64,000 bases of DNA from Dastarcus helophoroides (taxonomy: Eukaryota; Arthropoda; Insecta; Coleoptera; Bothrideridae). The stretch lies in the NCBI GenBank assembly GCA_028583605.1, contig CM053331.1, forward strand, positions 16,662,857 to 16,726,856. The letters run 5' to 3'. Below, piece after piece: positions 45,291-57,622 of this stretch. The notes under the pieces were generated by a model. That model did no database searches. It saw nothing but the letters and a program-made list of their open reading frames with translations, and was not told where the DNA came from. Numbering within the stretch: position 1 is the first letter of the stretch; each line of letters opens with the position of its first letter. A program made the translations under genes and the position numbers.

Positions 45291-46587
45291 GCTTTAAATC
45301 TTTGAAAATGTTTTTATTTATATTATCGCTTCAAGGAATTGTTTAATAGTTACAATTATTATAGCTGCATATGTCAATATGAAGATATACCTTATAGATA
45401 GAAAGTAAGAATTTCTCCTTTAAGAATTTGTTTACAACTGACTGAGTGCCGTAAATACTATATGTGAATTAAATGATTCCACATTAAAATTGACGTTATA
45501 ACAAATTTGTATATATTTCCTACATGTAATACAAAGTAAACATATTTACGACTTCTAAGTACTTACACGTTTAATTGTTTAAGAAATAAAAATGCAACAT
45601 TTTATTTTATTGACGCACAAATCTTTAGAACTTGTAAATATTTCTCCTAGTATAGTTTTATTTATTGTCGTTTTAATCGTGCATTTAAATTTTAAAAGGA
45701 AACGAATATGTGGGTTGAAGAGAACGTGCTCGATAATTTACTGCATTGTTTTGATTTAAATGGCACTGGCCAATAAAATAATCTAATCGCTGCTGTGTAC
45801 AATGAAATGCTTGGTTGTCGGTATTTGTTAAAATATACATTTCTTTATGCATAACACGATGTACCATTATATTTTATATATAAACATACAAAATTTGTGT
45901 GAGATTGTGGGGAAACAGCCTGTACAGTTGTCAGTGTGATTGGCTGAGGTGCATCATTTGTGTACAAATAACATATATTCATTAAAAACTAACCTATATA
46001 AATCTAGGCTCACATGTATGCAGTATGGGATCACCGAATTGCACTCTCACACAAACACCATAATGTTTACAATTTTTATGACAGTCGGTAGCTGCAAATT
46101 TAGCACATTGAAGTATGCACAACAGCAGAGAAATTTGTTTAGTGTTTACGACACCAAAGTCGACCAAACAATTAATAACGACGATATAAGAAACAACAAT
46201 CAGATATGAAATCTAGGAAAACTAGAAGCTGTACGATCCAGCAAGCCGTGCCCGGGGTTCTAGGCCTGCTACGCTGCTTGTCGGCGTACTATCACAACGC
46301 ACACTCCGAACGACTCCTGACGAGTGCGAACGATTTCTTATTCTAAACAGAACAGGTAGATTACGACGAGCGGATTTTGCGAATGGAGCGCTGATAGACA
46401 GGGGTATGAAAAAAAGCACATAAGCAAATAGTAAAATACCAGCAATGCGTACGTTAATGCCACAACTAAAGCAGCCTGTGATTAACAATATATCCGTGTT
46501 GGCAGTGAAAACGTGCGAAAGGATTTTTTTTTAATTTTACAGCTACATGATTTTTTTTATAACAATATTTACATTTTTAAGCAAATG
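45291..46587. other. Unannotated; GC-rich patch at 46220-46345
   Basis: Mostly AT-rich without motifs. At 46220-46345 base composition jumps (GCCGTGCCCGGGGTTC, GCTTGTCGGCGTACTATC), giving an 88-codon minus frame (46222-46488) with a hydrophobic N-terminal stretch. It may be an old promoter or LTR piece; nothing identifies it. Confidence 0.3.
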
Positions 46588-46714
46588 CAGAGGCGTGGCG
46601 TGCCTTTTATAAATGGGGAAGCTGTTCGCGAAAGAAACATTAAATACGTCACAAACCGATTTTAGTTTTTGATATGTATTTCAAGACAAAAAAAAAATTA
46701 TTTTACTTAAAATT

Positions 46715-49700
46715 AAGCGGAATTCTCCTATTTTGTTTTGAAAATTCATCAATTAAATCATCGTAAAATTTTTGTTTACTAGAAATATCTTGAATTAATT
46801 CCTTTTCTATAGATATCATTGCTAAACTAGAAAGTATTTCTTGCCTAGTAGAATTTCTAATAAAATTCTTAATTCGTATTGGGGCGGAAAAACGTGGAGA
46901 ATCTAATGCCTAAAAATATTCCACTGAGAAAACAATTGAATTCCAATTCGTCTTGATTTTATTTACAAAAAACTGAAAAACGCTATTTTTAATAATCAGC
47001 TGTAACTTGTCCAATTGAGAAAAATCAAAAACCACAGTTAGCTGTTTTTTAAGGCCTTTTTATTGGTGTACGTTATTTTTTTCTGAAATAAACTGTTTCC
47101 AAGAAAATTATTGCAACTATGCTATTTCTTACGGACGCTATACTGAATTTTATCATTTTCGAATTCAGCATATTTTTCTGATTCATTTGATGTATGTCAT
47201 GGCATACTTCGAATGTGGCAAGTGGGTTATATGTATAAAGCAATTAATTATTTAAAAAAAAATAAATCATAGTAGGCAATGCAATCGCTAAAGCTCTTAA
47301 TAATAAAAAAACACAGACCCTAAAAATGCAATAATTATTATTGAAAAAACCAAAAATATTGTAAGAAACTGTATAATATTGAAACATTTATGGATAATCG
47401 TAAAGGGTATGATTTCCTATAAATCACGTAATTCTGAGAACATTTTAAGAATTTTATTAGAGGCGACTTTCTCATGACGAAAGTGTGAGTTCTAGACTTC
47501 TCTAGAAGCGAAGTATTCTAAGATGGATAATGTGCATACATATGAAAGTCATTTCTAATGTTAGTAGGTTAGATATTTTACGTTACACAAATAAGTATTC
47601 AATGTTAGAAGAATTGTTGTAAAAACTGCCAATAAAATTTTTATGACATCTACATGTTTTCATAGAATTCCGCCATTTAAAGGGGTGCATGTACGTTACG
47701 ATTATACTAATGACTGTTTCAATTTTGAGCAGTTAGTGACAATATTTTTAGTTTTTAAATAATTTTTCTTACCTGATTAGGTACTGTATTTTTATTATTA
47801 AAAGTTACGGCATTTGCATCGCCTACTATAATTTTTTTATTTAAAAATAATATATTATTTCATTTAACCCACTTTGCCATATTTAAATTATGACTAGTCC
47901 TACATCAAATTAATCAGAAAAATATACTGCATGCGAAAATAATAAGATTCTACTCGGAAATCAAAGAAAAGGCATTAAAAAACAATTAAAATTGGTTTTT
48001 GAATTTTTTAAATCGGATTTTAAATAAACAAGTTACAGCTGATTTCTAAAAATGGCGATTTTGAGTTTTTTCTAAATAAAATCAAGTCGAATTGAAATTC
48101 AATTGTTTTGTTAGCGGCATTAAATTCTGCACTGCTTTGCCCATTTAAGGTTCCTTGTATCTCTAATAGTTTACGAGATCCCTGTGGTGGAAATCGAATT
48201 TGGTTTAACCTGTAGATTTTCACATGCCATTAACGTTAGTCATATTTATACTCACTTCACCTCAAGTTCGGATCGTAATGTTGGAAAGTCGAAATAATCA
48301 GGATAATTTTGTTTCAGAGATTAAAATCCAGCCTCTTTAAATTAATTTGAATTTTAGACGGATAAGTTTGCAAATCTTGCGTTTATATGCGTAGATATTA
48401 GATATATTATCAATTATCTCCAAAAGTAATCTGCTATAAGATGCCTTTTCATCTCCAACGACAGCACTATGCATTTTTTCGCCTGACTTTAAATGTGCAA
48501 ATGTCCATGTAATTTACTCCACAGGCCTTCAAAATATTCTCTTTTTGCAGAAAAAACAGATTTAAATTCCTGAATTTTTTTATACAGAAATTAATATCGC
48601 ATGTTTTATTTTGTAAGACGCTAAATAATGCGTCACAAAATGGAAATATTTCAGAGAATATCAGCAATAAAAGATTGAAATTCACTTCATTTTTTAATAT
48701 ATCTTAATATCCTCTAGAGCAAATTACTGTCTTCTGGTTCCATTCTTCTTGTACCAAAAAATTTAATAAAAGGCAGACGATATTTAAATACAGTTTGCAC
48801 CACTCTTCCGTTATAATTCCATCGAGTTGGATCTACTTTTGGTAATCTCTTGTGAATCTCTGAACCCAACCCATTTGTTCGCTTTGAAGATTTTGAAAAA
48901 AATGAAGCAAGGGCACTTAGAGTTGAACTTTACAAGAGACTGTTGTAACACCAAATTTAAACGATGAGCCATGCAATGAACAAGGAGCGCACTCGGATAC
49001 TTTTCTTTTACTCTAGTTTAAATTCCTCCTAATTCACCGTCATAGCTTTGCTTTACTAATTTTGAACCTCAATTGTGCTCCTCAACTATTATGGTTTAAT
49101 CTATATTAGAAAGAGCCAGTGCTCTTCGGTCCGCGGTAACCATTATAAATCCCAAAAATCTTTCTTTAATTTCTCCCTTTCGGGTAATCTAACGCACAAT
49201 CTTTGACAACTGACTTATATTTGCCACATCGGTAGTTTCATCCAGTATAATTGGAACAAATAAAGCTTCATTTATGTCCTTTTTTATTTTTCTTGAAGTA
49301 ATCTCAGCTACGCAGGCCATCGAATCGTTTTGAATGACATTGGAAGTGCTTTTAAATACTGCGGAGTTTTGTAAATGTAATTTTAAGGTTTTATCGTATT
49401 TTGACAGAAAATTACATAAATCTATATAATTACTCCTATTCCCCGAATTTCAGATTTACTTCGATAATCAAGCTCATGTTGACCTATAAAGCAAACCACA
49501 TCGATGAGCTTTTTAAGAATTTCGCGATTTTTTCCCTTCCTGGTTATGTTTTTCGTAACTAATTTTTAAGTGATGATCTAATACATGTTCAATTCTAGTT
49601 TTGCCAATGTTTTTTATTGAAGAATAGCTACTAAATGAGCCTTAGTACATGAATGCCTCTATTAATTTATGAAGATTGTTTAAATCGGAAAATCCATTTG

Positions 49701-50060
49701 TATTCCATAAATTATTTTCCTTTGAAAACATGATGCAGGACCAACAAAATAAACGTGATTTTGTCTTACACCACGTAAGCCATTCACACTTTTTTATGGT
49801 TTTCGATTTGAAAATGCCTAGTATATAACTTAGTTTGTTTTGTTAAATTCGGTAAGGCAGGTGTTGGTCTACCTTTTGAAATATTAAGATTTTTTTCTTC
49901 GAAATATAAAGTTCCAAATCCATTTTTCAATAAATTACAAACAACAGTTACATCAATTAGCGAACGTGTCCTGGCCCGAAGTTGAAGTTGAGTCAACCGC
50001 ACTAGCTACCTTCTCTATCTCCATACTTTAAGCTTGTTAACCTATTCGTCCACAGCTTAC
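46715..50060 (-). pseudogene. hAT transposase pseudogene (DUF4371 / ZMYM-like type)
   Basis: N-terminal part near 49680-49800 reads as a zinc-finger-like block with FKGK, LWNTNGF-type residues in decayed form. DUF4371 region: ILDETTDVANISQLSKIV (about 49250-49200), then ITRKGEIKERFLGFIMVTAD, followed by YPSALLVHCMAHRLNLVLQQ (about 48990-48930). Next come FLLLIFSEIFPFCDALF-like and NKTCDINFCIKK (48600-48680). The C-terminal dimerisation block is at 46735-46915: FSAPIRIKNFIRNSTRQEIL followed by SSLAMISIEKEL. Many stops (for example in place of the Trp after KIVR) and a long-TIR element separating the C-terminal block prevent function. The same group gives rise to host ZMYM1- and 52-kDa-repressor-like proteins. 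Confidence 0.82.
46920..48157. mobile_element. Long-TIR element nested in the hAT
   Basis: Arm 46920-47240 is inverted at about 47865-48118. Pairs are ACAATTGAATTCCAATTCGT with its inverse near 48090, CAGCTGTAACTTGTC with its inverse near 48024, and CAGCATATTTTTCTGATTCA with its inverse near 47915. The right end continues to CCTTGTAT at 48153-48160, a decayed CAGGG/TA terminus comparable with CCCTGTA at 18778. The left terminus is truncated. It separates the last block of the hAT transposase, so it is younger than the hAT. Confidence 0.65.
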
Positions 50061-50660
50061 TCCCGCACTTAATTGACTAATTTTTTTTTTATTGTCGACG
50101 TTCTAAAATGGCCCTATTTTATAAATAATCAGCAGTAACATTTAGCCGATGTACGCATATTTCCTATTGAATTGCCATAAACGCTTGAAAGCCGCGTTCC
50201 GACAGCTTATCGAGTAAAGTGTATTCAATAAGTCTAGCGCTATATTCTCGACGGGTTGCGAAACCGTTGTTTCAGACAGTAAATAAATATTTCACCTAGA
50301 CGTAGCGTGGAAAAGGGGTTTAATAATATAAATATATTAATTTTAGTTTTTCATTTTTCAAGGGAAGCTGTGCTTCCCTAGCTTCCATGCAGAACATGCC
50401 ACTGGGCAAATGAGTTTAATACATCTGGCAATCTGACCACCTAGTCTCTTCTTATGCTGATTTTTTTTATGTGATTTTGTAATTTTAAAGCATGCTATTC
50501 ATATTTCTTCTTCATATCTTTTTTGCGTTCCAGCATAAAATCAGGATAAAAATAATTTTTCATACTTTACAAAAGTCAAATTGAAATTTTAGTAACGTTG
50601 TCGTATGACAAACTATCGTATCGTGTCAGCAATCTGTCTTCGGACGGTGTGAATCACCAT

Positions 50661-51491
50661 ACAGGGTCCGTAAAAATTATTGCCCCAAATAGGATTATGT
50701 GGAAAACATTTAGATTTGACGTTTGATGGGATTAAATTAAACATAAATATCTATGTTGTGATGTGAATTTCATTTGTTTTATTTCATTGAAATATATCTG
50801 AGTTTTGTTTGTTGTCATTTGGCAGGTAATTTATAAATACACACAATATATTTTAAGCCTGTCTATTCTGAAATAATGAAGGGAATTAAATAACCAAAGG
50901 GCCCGATTGAATGGCCTCCCATTCCTATGTCTTCAGGCGAGACTACCATGAACTATTTCTTCTGGGGATATTTGGGAAGCATTGTGTATCATAATTGTCC
51001 AACAATGATGAATTAAGCTCGAATTAGAATTACGATTACCAACATTCCTCCGGCATATCTCCCGAATACACTAAGCGCTTTTATTAATAGGATGAGATAA
51101 TTGTCGAGAAGTGAATGGATAAAAATTTCAGCATTTTGTGATTTTCTTTAATTAAGTAATCAATTTTCTTGTTAAACTTTTTTGTTCTATTGAAGCGTTT
51201 GTTTAATTTTTTAATTTTTTTCGTTATTTTAGAATAAACAAGTGTATGATGTGACGTATTGTATTTCCAAATCAACTACCTGCCAAATGATACCAAACAA
51301 AACCTAGGAAGCCACTCAAAAAATTCAAGATGGCTGCTTCTGGCAAACACCAGTCACAAAAGACAAATGAAACTCATATTAAAATAATGTGGGTATTTGT
51401 GTAACTTAACCTCAGCAAACTTCAAATCTAAATGTCAAACGTTTTCTACATAATCCCATTTGGTGCAATACTATTTACGCACCATCATGTA
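50661..51491. mobile_element. Internally deleted DD41D mariner element with long TIRs
   Basis: Left end CAGGGTCCGTAAAAATTATT and right end (reverse complement) CATGATGGTGCGTAAATAGT are inverted copies. The similarity continues through GGATTATGTGGAAAAC, TGTTGTCATTTGGCAGGTAA and TCTATTCTGAAATAATG, about 230 bp per arm. TA flanks both ends. Between the arms lies only a C-terminal transposase remnant. Confidence 0.75.
50897..51100 (+). pseudogene. DD41D transposase C-terminal remnant
   Basis: The frame reads GPIEWPPIPMSSGETTMNYF then FWGYLGSIVYHNCPTMM, a stop, and RIRITITN. The expected RSPDLTPMD is blurred but FFWGYL is clear. It is the last quarter of the transposase; the rest was deleted. Confidence 0.7.
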
Positions 51492-52204
51492 CATATAGTG
51501 GAATCAGTCCGGTGTTAAAAATAATATATAATAGAAAATAATAAACGTGCCTTTTGGTTAAGGTCCAATTTTATTTTTTCATTGTGTATGTAAGCATAAA
51601 ATGTAAGTTTTCGGGGTCGGGCGTGCACTTATTTAGCGGCATTATAGAAAATAGGGATGTAAATGTTTTTTTAGCATATCTCTGTAACCACAAGTCGGAC
51701 AAAATTTTTGCAAAGAAATTTTTTTGTAGATTATATTTATTAATCTGTGTTTTTTCTTTATAGTTTGTTTTTGTAATTTTAATAATTAAGAAGTTATAAT
51801 CAAAAATTGCTGAAAATAACGAAAAACTGTTATTAATAACTTTTTGCTATTAATTTTATTGAATAAATATTTAGGTATTTTTGGTTTGGGATTTTATAGG
51901 AGGTAATTTGACATGCCATATTTTTGTATTTAACTATGTTCAACGGTTTTTTAGTGCTCTACATGGAAAAAGTTTTGATGCAAATGGAGTAGAAATATGT
52001 ATATTACATCTCAATTACTGAACCGATTTTGACGATTGGTATGTAAATTGTATGAGACCCGAAATACAAATTAAGCTACTTTTTATGACGGAAAATTGTT
52101 CTCAATCCCAATACTTCCAAAATCGTTTCCCAATCTTCCAGAACCCACAGGTAACACTGTGATGGCGTCAAAAGATATGATTTGACATTCTTAGTAATAT
52201 TTGA
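51492..52204. other. Unannotated AT-rich stretch
   Basis: No motif in the 69-codon frame 51554-51763 or elsewhere. Confidence 0.4.
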
Positions 52205-52671
52205 TACTGTACTAAAGGCAATTCTAAAGGAAGAGTTTTAGCTCCTAAAGGAATACAAAATATTTATGACGTAAAAAAGTCAAATGAAAAAGAGAACATA
52301 ACTGTGCTGCTGGTTTTTTCTGCGGACGGAAAAATCTTGCTTCCGATGGTAGTATTTCCATATGTTCGCCCACCAGCGGCTGTAGTGACATCAGTACCTG
52401 AGACTGGTTTATAGGGAAATCTAGATCAGATTGGATGAAAAGTGAAATAAGTTGGAGAAAAATGAAATTATAGATCTTCAGAACGTTAAGAAGATAACCG
52501 CCGAGGATGTAAAAATAACGAAAAAGGTCTTGCATTGTTACAAAAACGAACTGAAAAATCAGAACGTGGACGCAGATGAAATGAGCGCTATTTTAAAAAA
52601 TTTATTTGGTTCGCAAACAAGTAACACTGTCAAACAACCTGCTGTTGCTCACATTGCTCAAGATGATTGAA
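52205..52671 (+). pseudogene. pogo/Tigger (DDE_1) transposase relic with internal deletion
   Basis: From about 52218: GRVLAPKGIQNIYDVKKSNE, KENITVLLVFSADGKILLP, MVVFPYVRPPAAV. This is the DDE_1 segment between the first and second catalytic Asp of pogo/jerky-type transposases. It then jumps through stops to the C-terminal region (52452-52670: EIIDLQNVKKITAEDVKITK ending in AQDD). The part with the second and third catalytic residues is missing. Confidence 0.75.
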
Positions 52672-54179
52672 CCTTAATATTGGATCAACAAGGAGTTGAA
52701 AAAAACGTCATAAACATATCTTTGATACTGGAAAATGACAAAGAAGTTTATTTCTAGAACCTAGAACATGAAATGGCAAATATTAAATGTCCAGATTCGA
52801 AGGGTGTTACATACATATAAAATGATGTTGAAAAAGAGATCGAAATGAATACTGATGGCACGGGAAATATTAAAGAAAAAAACGGAACAGAAAATAAAAT
52901 GGATAACAATAATATTGTAACGAAATGTAATTATAGAGTTTAGTACTGTGTTGAGTCGAGTTCTACTAAACTGTTCTATTTCCTCGTTTGTTTTATTTAA
53001 TTGAATTTTATTCAATTTTTCTTGGAAATATTAAATCTACAAATATTGTACTATATAAAATTCTTTGTAACATAACGTTTTGCGTGAGAAACAGATTTCT
53101 TAGCGTTCACAAATTAGATAAGGGTTATTTGTTAGGCCTGGTTTGTTTCAAGCACAGATACCTAAACTGAGTAAAATAACATGTTATTTTTGAAGGACTG
53201 CTGAAAAGTAGAGTAATAAATAAGGGTAAGTGCCGATAACGGAGACCGTAGCAAATATCTCGGCAAGACCATGTGGTGGTCGACTGGAGGAATTTGACGT
53301 TCGAAAAAGGCCCTTATAAACACGTACAATTGTAAGTTATTTAAATTTCAATTATCGAAGTAAAACTCGCAAGATAAAGGGACGACATTATTCAAAAGGG
53401 GTTTGCAGTTTGATAGGCACTTTAAGAATCCTTTTCATAATTTATTTAAGGGCTAATTTGGATTAGAAATATTTAAATTAGTAGAAATTCTGCATCCTCA
53501 TGCCCTCTAGCGAGATGCAGAGGATGTCTTTCGGTCCCCAGAAGTTAAGGGTAGGGGAATAAAAAGATAAAACACGAAAGACCAATTATTAAAGTAGTCA
53601 AGAACTAAACTTCGATGAAATTAGTTTAAAAATTATGGTCAACTTCCGATCTTATAAAAACGAGTACGAAATACGGGAGTAAAAAAAAACTGTTTCTGTT
53701 TGTGCTAATTAACGTGAATGAACACAAAAAAAAAACAATTTCTATTTCTGTTCAACGTGAAGTTCTTGTGTCATTTATGTGATGTTTGCTACGGGATAAA
53801 TAGGCAAGTAAATTTTAAATTGTCCCATGATTTTATTTAATGGTTTTTCGCTCTTATATGATTTAATTAACTTTTCCTAAAATTTGAGAAATACTTGTTC
53901 CTAATTTTGATCAATATGGGGTTGGGGGGCGTACAAAAAAAAAGAGAAAGGAATTTAAAAAATTCCACAACAAACCGAATGAATGAGAAAGTCGTTGTTA
54001 GAAAATTATTATTGGGCCAAGAACTCTACCGCTGACTGGTGCAACTACCAGTCTCAGTTACAAAACAAAAAGAGGAAAAAAAAAACAAACACAAAGAGAA
54101 TAGAATAAAAAGACGAAAACAAATAAAGCAAATTTGCTTCAAAAATCTTCTATTTTCTTAAGGTCGTTCTTCGATGTTC
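52672..54179. other. Unannotated AT-rich stretch
   Basis: Homopurine runs and several A-tracts but no element border or coding motif. Confidence 0.4.
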
Positions 54180-54620
54180 TGCTGTTGGAAGCTGAGTTTC
54201 CAGGGGTTCAAAAAATCGATAACACCCATCACCGCAGGCTCGGTAACTGACAGCAGGCATCTATATTAGGATTTGCTGATGATGTACTGTAAGTTCTCGA
54301 AACGTGAAAAACAAGGAAAACCGGAACCGGTGTTGTAAGAAGGTTGTCTGAAGAACTTTCCAGACATAGACAAAGTCCCAACACATGTGAACCCCTGGAT
54401 GTGCTCCGCGGGAACGTACGCCTTAACATCCTAGAAGGAGTAGTAACCTCTTCTGGTTCTTGTTCTGGTGTACTCGCCCGGTCTGCCTTATCCGTGGGTC
54501 CCCTCATCGGTTACACGTCCAAAAAAAAGGACCCCCTATATAGGCCACGGAGAATTACAACACCGCGCGTCGCAATCGGGAAGCTTTTGCAAAATTACTA
54601 ATCTATAGTCGCATCCCTAG
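54180..54620. other. GC-richer segment of unknown origin
   Basis: Open frames on both strands (minus 54229-54507, plus 54344-54601) reflect higher GC content. It contains CCCCCTATATAGGCC, a possible TATA box, and a GCTGATGATGTACTG..TCGAAACGTG phrase reminiscent of Penelope ribozymes but without a foldable helix II. It could be retroelement terminal sequence; not identified. Confidence 0.3.
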
Positions 54621-55486
54621 ATTTACTGTCAACATAAATTTACTAACGTAGGCGGACGAGCCGTATCAGCATCAGCTCTCGTTAGGGAGATGTTTTGACG
54701 AAAAAAAAATGAGAACTTCTTGCCAGTTTCTATTTTTAATTCAAATGTTTTTTTTGTGCTAAGTGAAGCTTACCCACTTTCTAAGCCAGAAACGCCCTTT
54801 CTTTAGAACAGTAGCCGTAGAAGTAGATGTAGTGTTAGAAGGGAAAATTCTGCTCAGAAAGTTTCTACCAAATCTGAACAATATTTCTAGTCTATTTTAT
54901 GACACTGGTTTGAGTTCGAATGATTGAGTTTGGTATGATAAAAACAGAAAAACAAACAAAGGAACAAGTTAACAAAGGAAAGAAAGAAAGAGTGAGAGAA
55001 CGACAGATGTGTAATCTTGAATCAACATTTATAAATTTGATTTATTACAATAAATCACAACTTCATTTCCAAGCTAAGCTCCATTTTCTCGTAGCATTAT
55101 CCCTTGGATATTGTTAGCTCAAAGCTTTAACAGGAAACTGTATGCTATGTGAAGTATGCTTGAATTAAGAAGCGACAAAAACACAAAAGAATTGGGGAAT
55201 AAAACAGACACCTGAAAATAGTTTGAGAACCTCTGTGTACAAACTAACCAGCGAACGCCCACCGATAATCAGGTACAAAGTTAGCTGCATTTGGTTTGAA
55301 AACCTTCGAGTACAAACTAAATGGCCCAGCTGGGGAAAGCATTGCGATTGTTAGGGTTAAAATAAACTTTGGGAAATTAATAACCGACGCACCATATACG
55401 AGCGAAAGAGTTAGACAAAGAATGTCAGATTACTTGTGCTTAATGAATTCTCTTAATTTTCTAAAGAAATATTTCTCTCAGATCTG
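54621..55486. other. Unannotated AT-rich stretch
   Basis: Nothing recognised; short frames only. Confidence 0.4.
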
Positions 55487-55742
55487 TGTCCAGCAAATCT
55501 TAATATGATTGGAAACCGATTTTTTAAATTTTTGAGAAAAATGTTTTTGAAAACTGTGATTTTTCTTTCTTGAAATTAGACTTAATTGCGTCTTTCACAA
55601 AATTAGACTTTTGACAATTTTGATTTTTTTGAATTTCGAAAATTTCTCGAGTTTTTGAGAAAGATTAGGTTTTTATTTTTAATATGGTTTATTAAAATTT
55701 GTATTTTGAGGCCTGTCTTCCTCTGAATCTAGAAGTTCACAG

Positions 55743-57506
55743 AAAATAATAATGGAAGATTTCAAATTTGATAAATAAACTGCGTAATTTATTTCGACGT
55801 CAGAAAATTAACCAAATATTTCATTAAACATATTGATAAATTGATGAAATCAAAATTTGTCCTGCGAGTTTTAACTTGAAATTTGAAGTTTCGGATAACC
55901 CAATGTTTCGGCCGATAGTTTTTATGACCGAAACTGTCCAAAGCGAAACTTCCATCGATCTCCAATAAAAACATAATAATTTAAAGCTAAAATTAATAAT
56001 AAGAATAACGCAAAAATAAGCAGCACACTGTTAAACTTATTTACTAATTGCATATTTAAAGTAAATGTGCAACCAAGGAAATTACACTACATGGCCTTTA
56101 TAACAGCTTAAAAAGTAATTGTACAGTAATATTTCAATCTAGGATGTTATAATTAATGGTATGTGATCAAATAATATACAAACAAGGTAATTAGATAACA
56201 TGCAATCGTATTAGATATAATTTGTCCATTTAAAACAAAAAGATTCTTTTAGTGGCAACTAACCAGTAGTAAATGAACTATTAAAAAAGTATTTAAAACG
56301 CATATGCTGAATATAGTGTTGTAGTTACTTCTTGGGAGCACCCCCACGCAATTTTATTTAGAGCTCGCTCTTAAAGTTTTGTGATAATTAATAAAAATAA
56401 GATACCGCGAACGTCGGATATTAAGGATATTTTTTATCAATACTTCAACTTAGAATTTTTAACGCTTTGTTCCAAAAGGATTTTAAATAAGAAATTTTGA
56501 TTTTTATTTTCCGTTTTAATTAAAATTAATTTTAATTAATTAATTTTAATTTAAAATGTATACTAAAAATTTAGCAAACGATAGAACATTAATCTAAGAT
56601 TAAACACGTATCTATTCTACACTGACATCAATTTTTATTTACATTGCAAAATGCAGAAATTTATTTTACAAGTTTATCAAAATTGTCAAAAAAAGTCAAA
56701 ATTTTAAGAAACAATTAAAATTTTGAAAAGGCTTTTGACTGTTAATTGGATTTCTTTAAAAACTTTCTACTTTTTCTCAAGATTTTAATTTTCAAAAATT
56801 TTATCTTTTAGGCAATTTCAAAGTTTTAAATTTCCACCTGTTTTATAAAAATGTAGACTTTGAAATTTTGACTTAGATTCCAAATTCTATCAAAATTTGA
56901 TTTGTTTTCAAAACGTTAGGTTTTTAAAATTTCTTTTAAAAATGTTGACATTTTGGTCATTTAAAAGGTTCCATTTTTAAAATTTCAACTTTTGGAAATT
57001 TGGAGTACTTAAGTTCAATATTTTTCTGGAAATTGCAACGTAATTTACAAAATTTTAAATTTTTTTTCGAAGTCTTTGTTTTCTCTGATTTTTCTTTTTA
57101 ATTTGATTTTCGATAATTTCAACTTGTCAGAAATTAAGCTTATTCTACAAATTTTGATTTTTATTTTCCGTTTTAATTAAAATTAATTTTAATTAATTAA
57201 TTTTATTTAAACTTAAAATACCGCACTTAAGCTTGCAAATCTATTTTTTTGGTTTGTTTTCCACAAATGTCTTATGTTCTTGTTGAATAAATCTTAATAT
57301 GATTGGAAACCGATTTTTTAAATTTTTTGACTGCAACTTCAATTTTATCGATTTCATAGCAAAAATAAGAATATGGTTAGATTCGCAATTAATTATACTT
57401 TGTCGTGGTACCACAGTGCAATTATGGTACCAATAAAGAAAATGAAGTTATCGGGCAAAAAACCATTATTATTATTCTGTCACGTGCTAAAAGAATAATG
57501 TCAGAG
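55743..57506. repeat. Duplicated block, copy 1, split by array DNA
   Basis: 55743-56549 and 57150-57506 together equal the uninterrupted copy at 58177-59273, with very few differences (for example AAACTTATT vs ACACTTATT near 56035 and one A less after GTCCAAA). Between the halves sits about 600 bp of foreign sequence also found at 62355-63210, flanked by a direct repeat of about 55 bp (GATTTTTATTTTCCGTTTTA and onward). Confidence 0.85.
56550..57149. repeat. Array segment shared with 62355-63210
   Basis: From AATTTAAAATGTATACTAAA on, it is nearly identical to 62362-62757. It then jumps to the equivalent of 63131-63200 (AATGTTGACATTTTGGTCAT), so a piece of about 370 bp was lost here or gained there. 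The content is TTTGAAATTTTGAC-type low-complexity DNA. Confidence 0.8.
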
Positions 57507-57622
57507 AAGAAATAAAAAAATTCTGTAAAGGCAATGTAGGTAAAGAATAATTCTTATGTTATTAGGTATTAAGTGTTCAAGCTTCAGTGGTCTACTACTG
57601 GCGTTTTAATTGTTATTTAATA

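Larger units (their letters stand above)
46588..50404 (-). mobile_element. hAT element, complete ends and 8-bp target duplication, inactive
   Basis: Left end CAGAGGCGTGGCGTGCC (46588), right end reverse-complemented CAGTGGCATGTTCTGCATGG (to 50404); both have the CAGnGGC start usual in hAT. The flanking 8-mers AGCAAATG (46580-46587) and GGCAAATG (50405-50412) match at 7 of 8 positions. Length is 3,817 bp including about 1.2 kb of a later insertion. The transposase within is on the minus strand and broken. Confidence 0.85.

Noticed and set aside
46222..46488. Minus frame of 88 codons with a hydrophobic start, possible signal peptide
   Set aside because: No conserved motif; open mainly because of a local GC-rich patch.
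54270..54320. GCTGATGATGTACTG..TCGAAACGTG as a third ribozyme family
   Set aside because: No helix II can be drawn between the two core parts and the cleavage base would be G.
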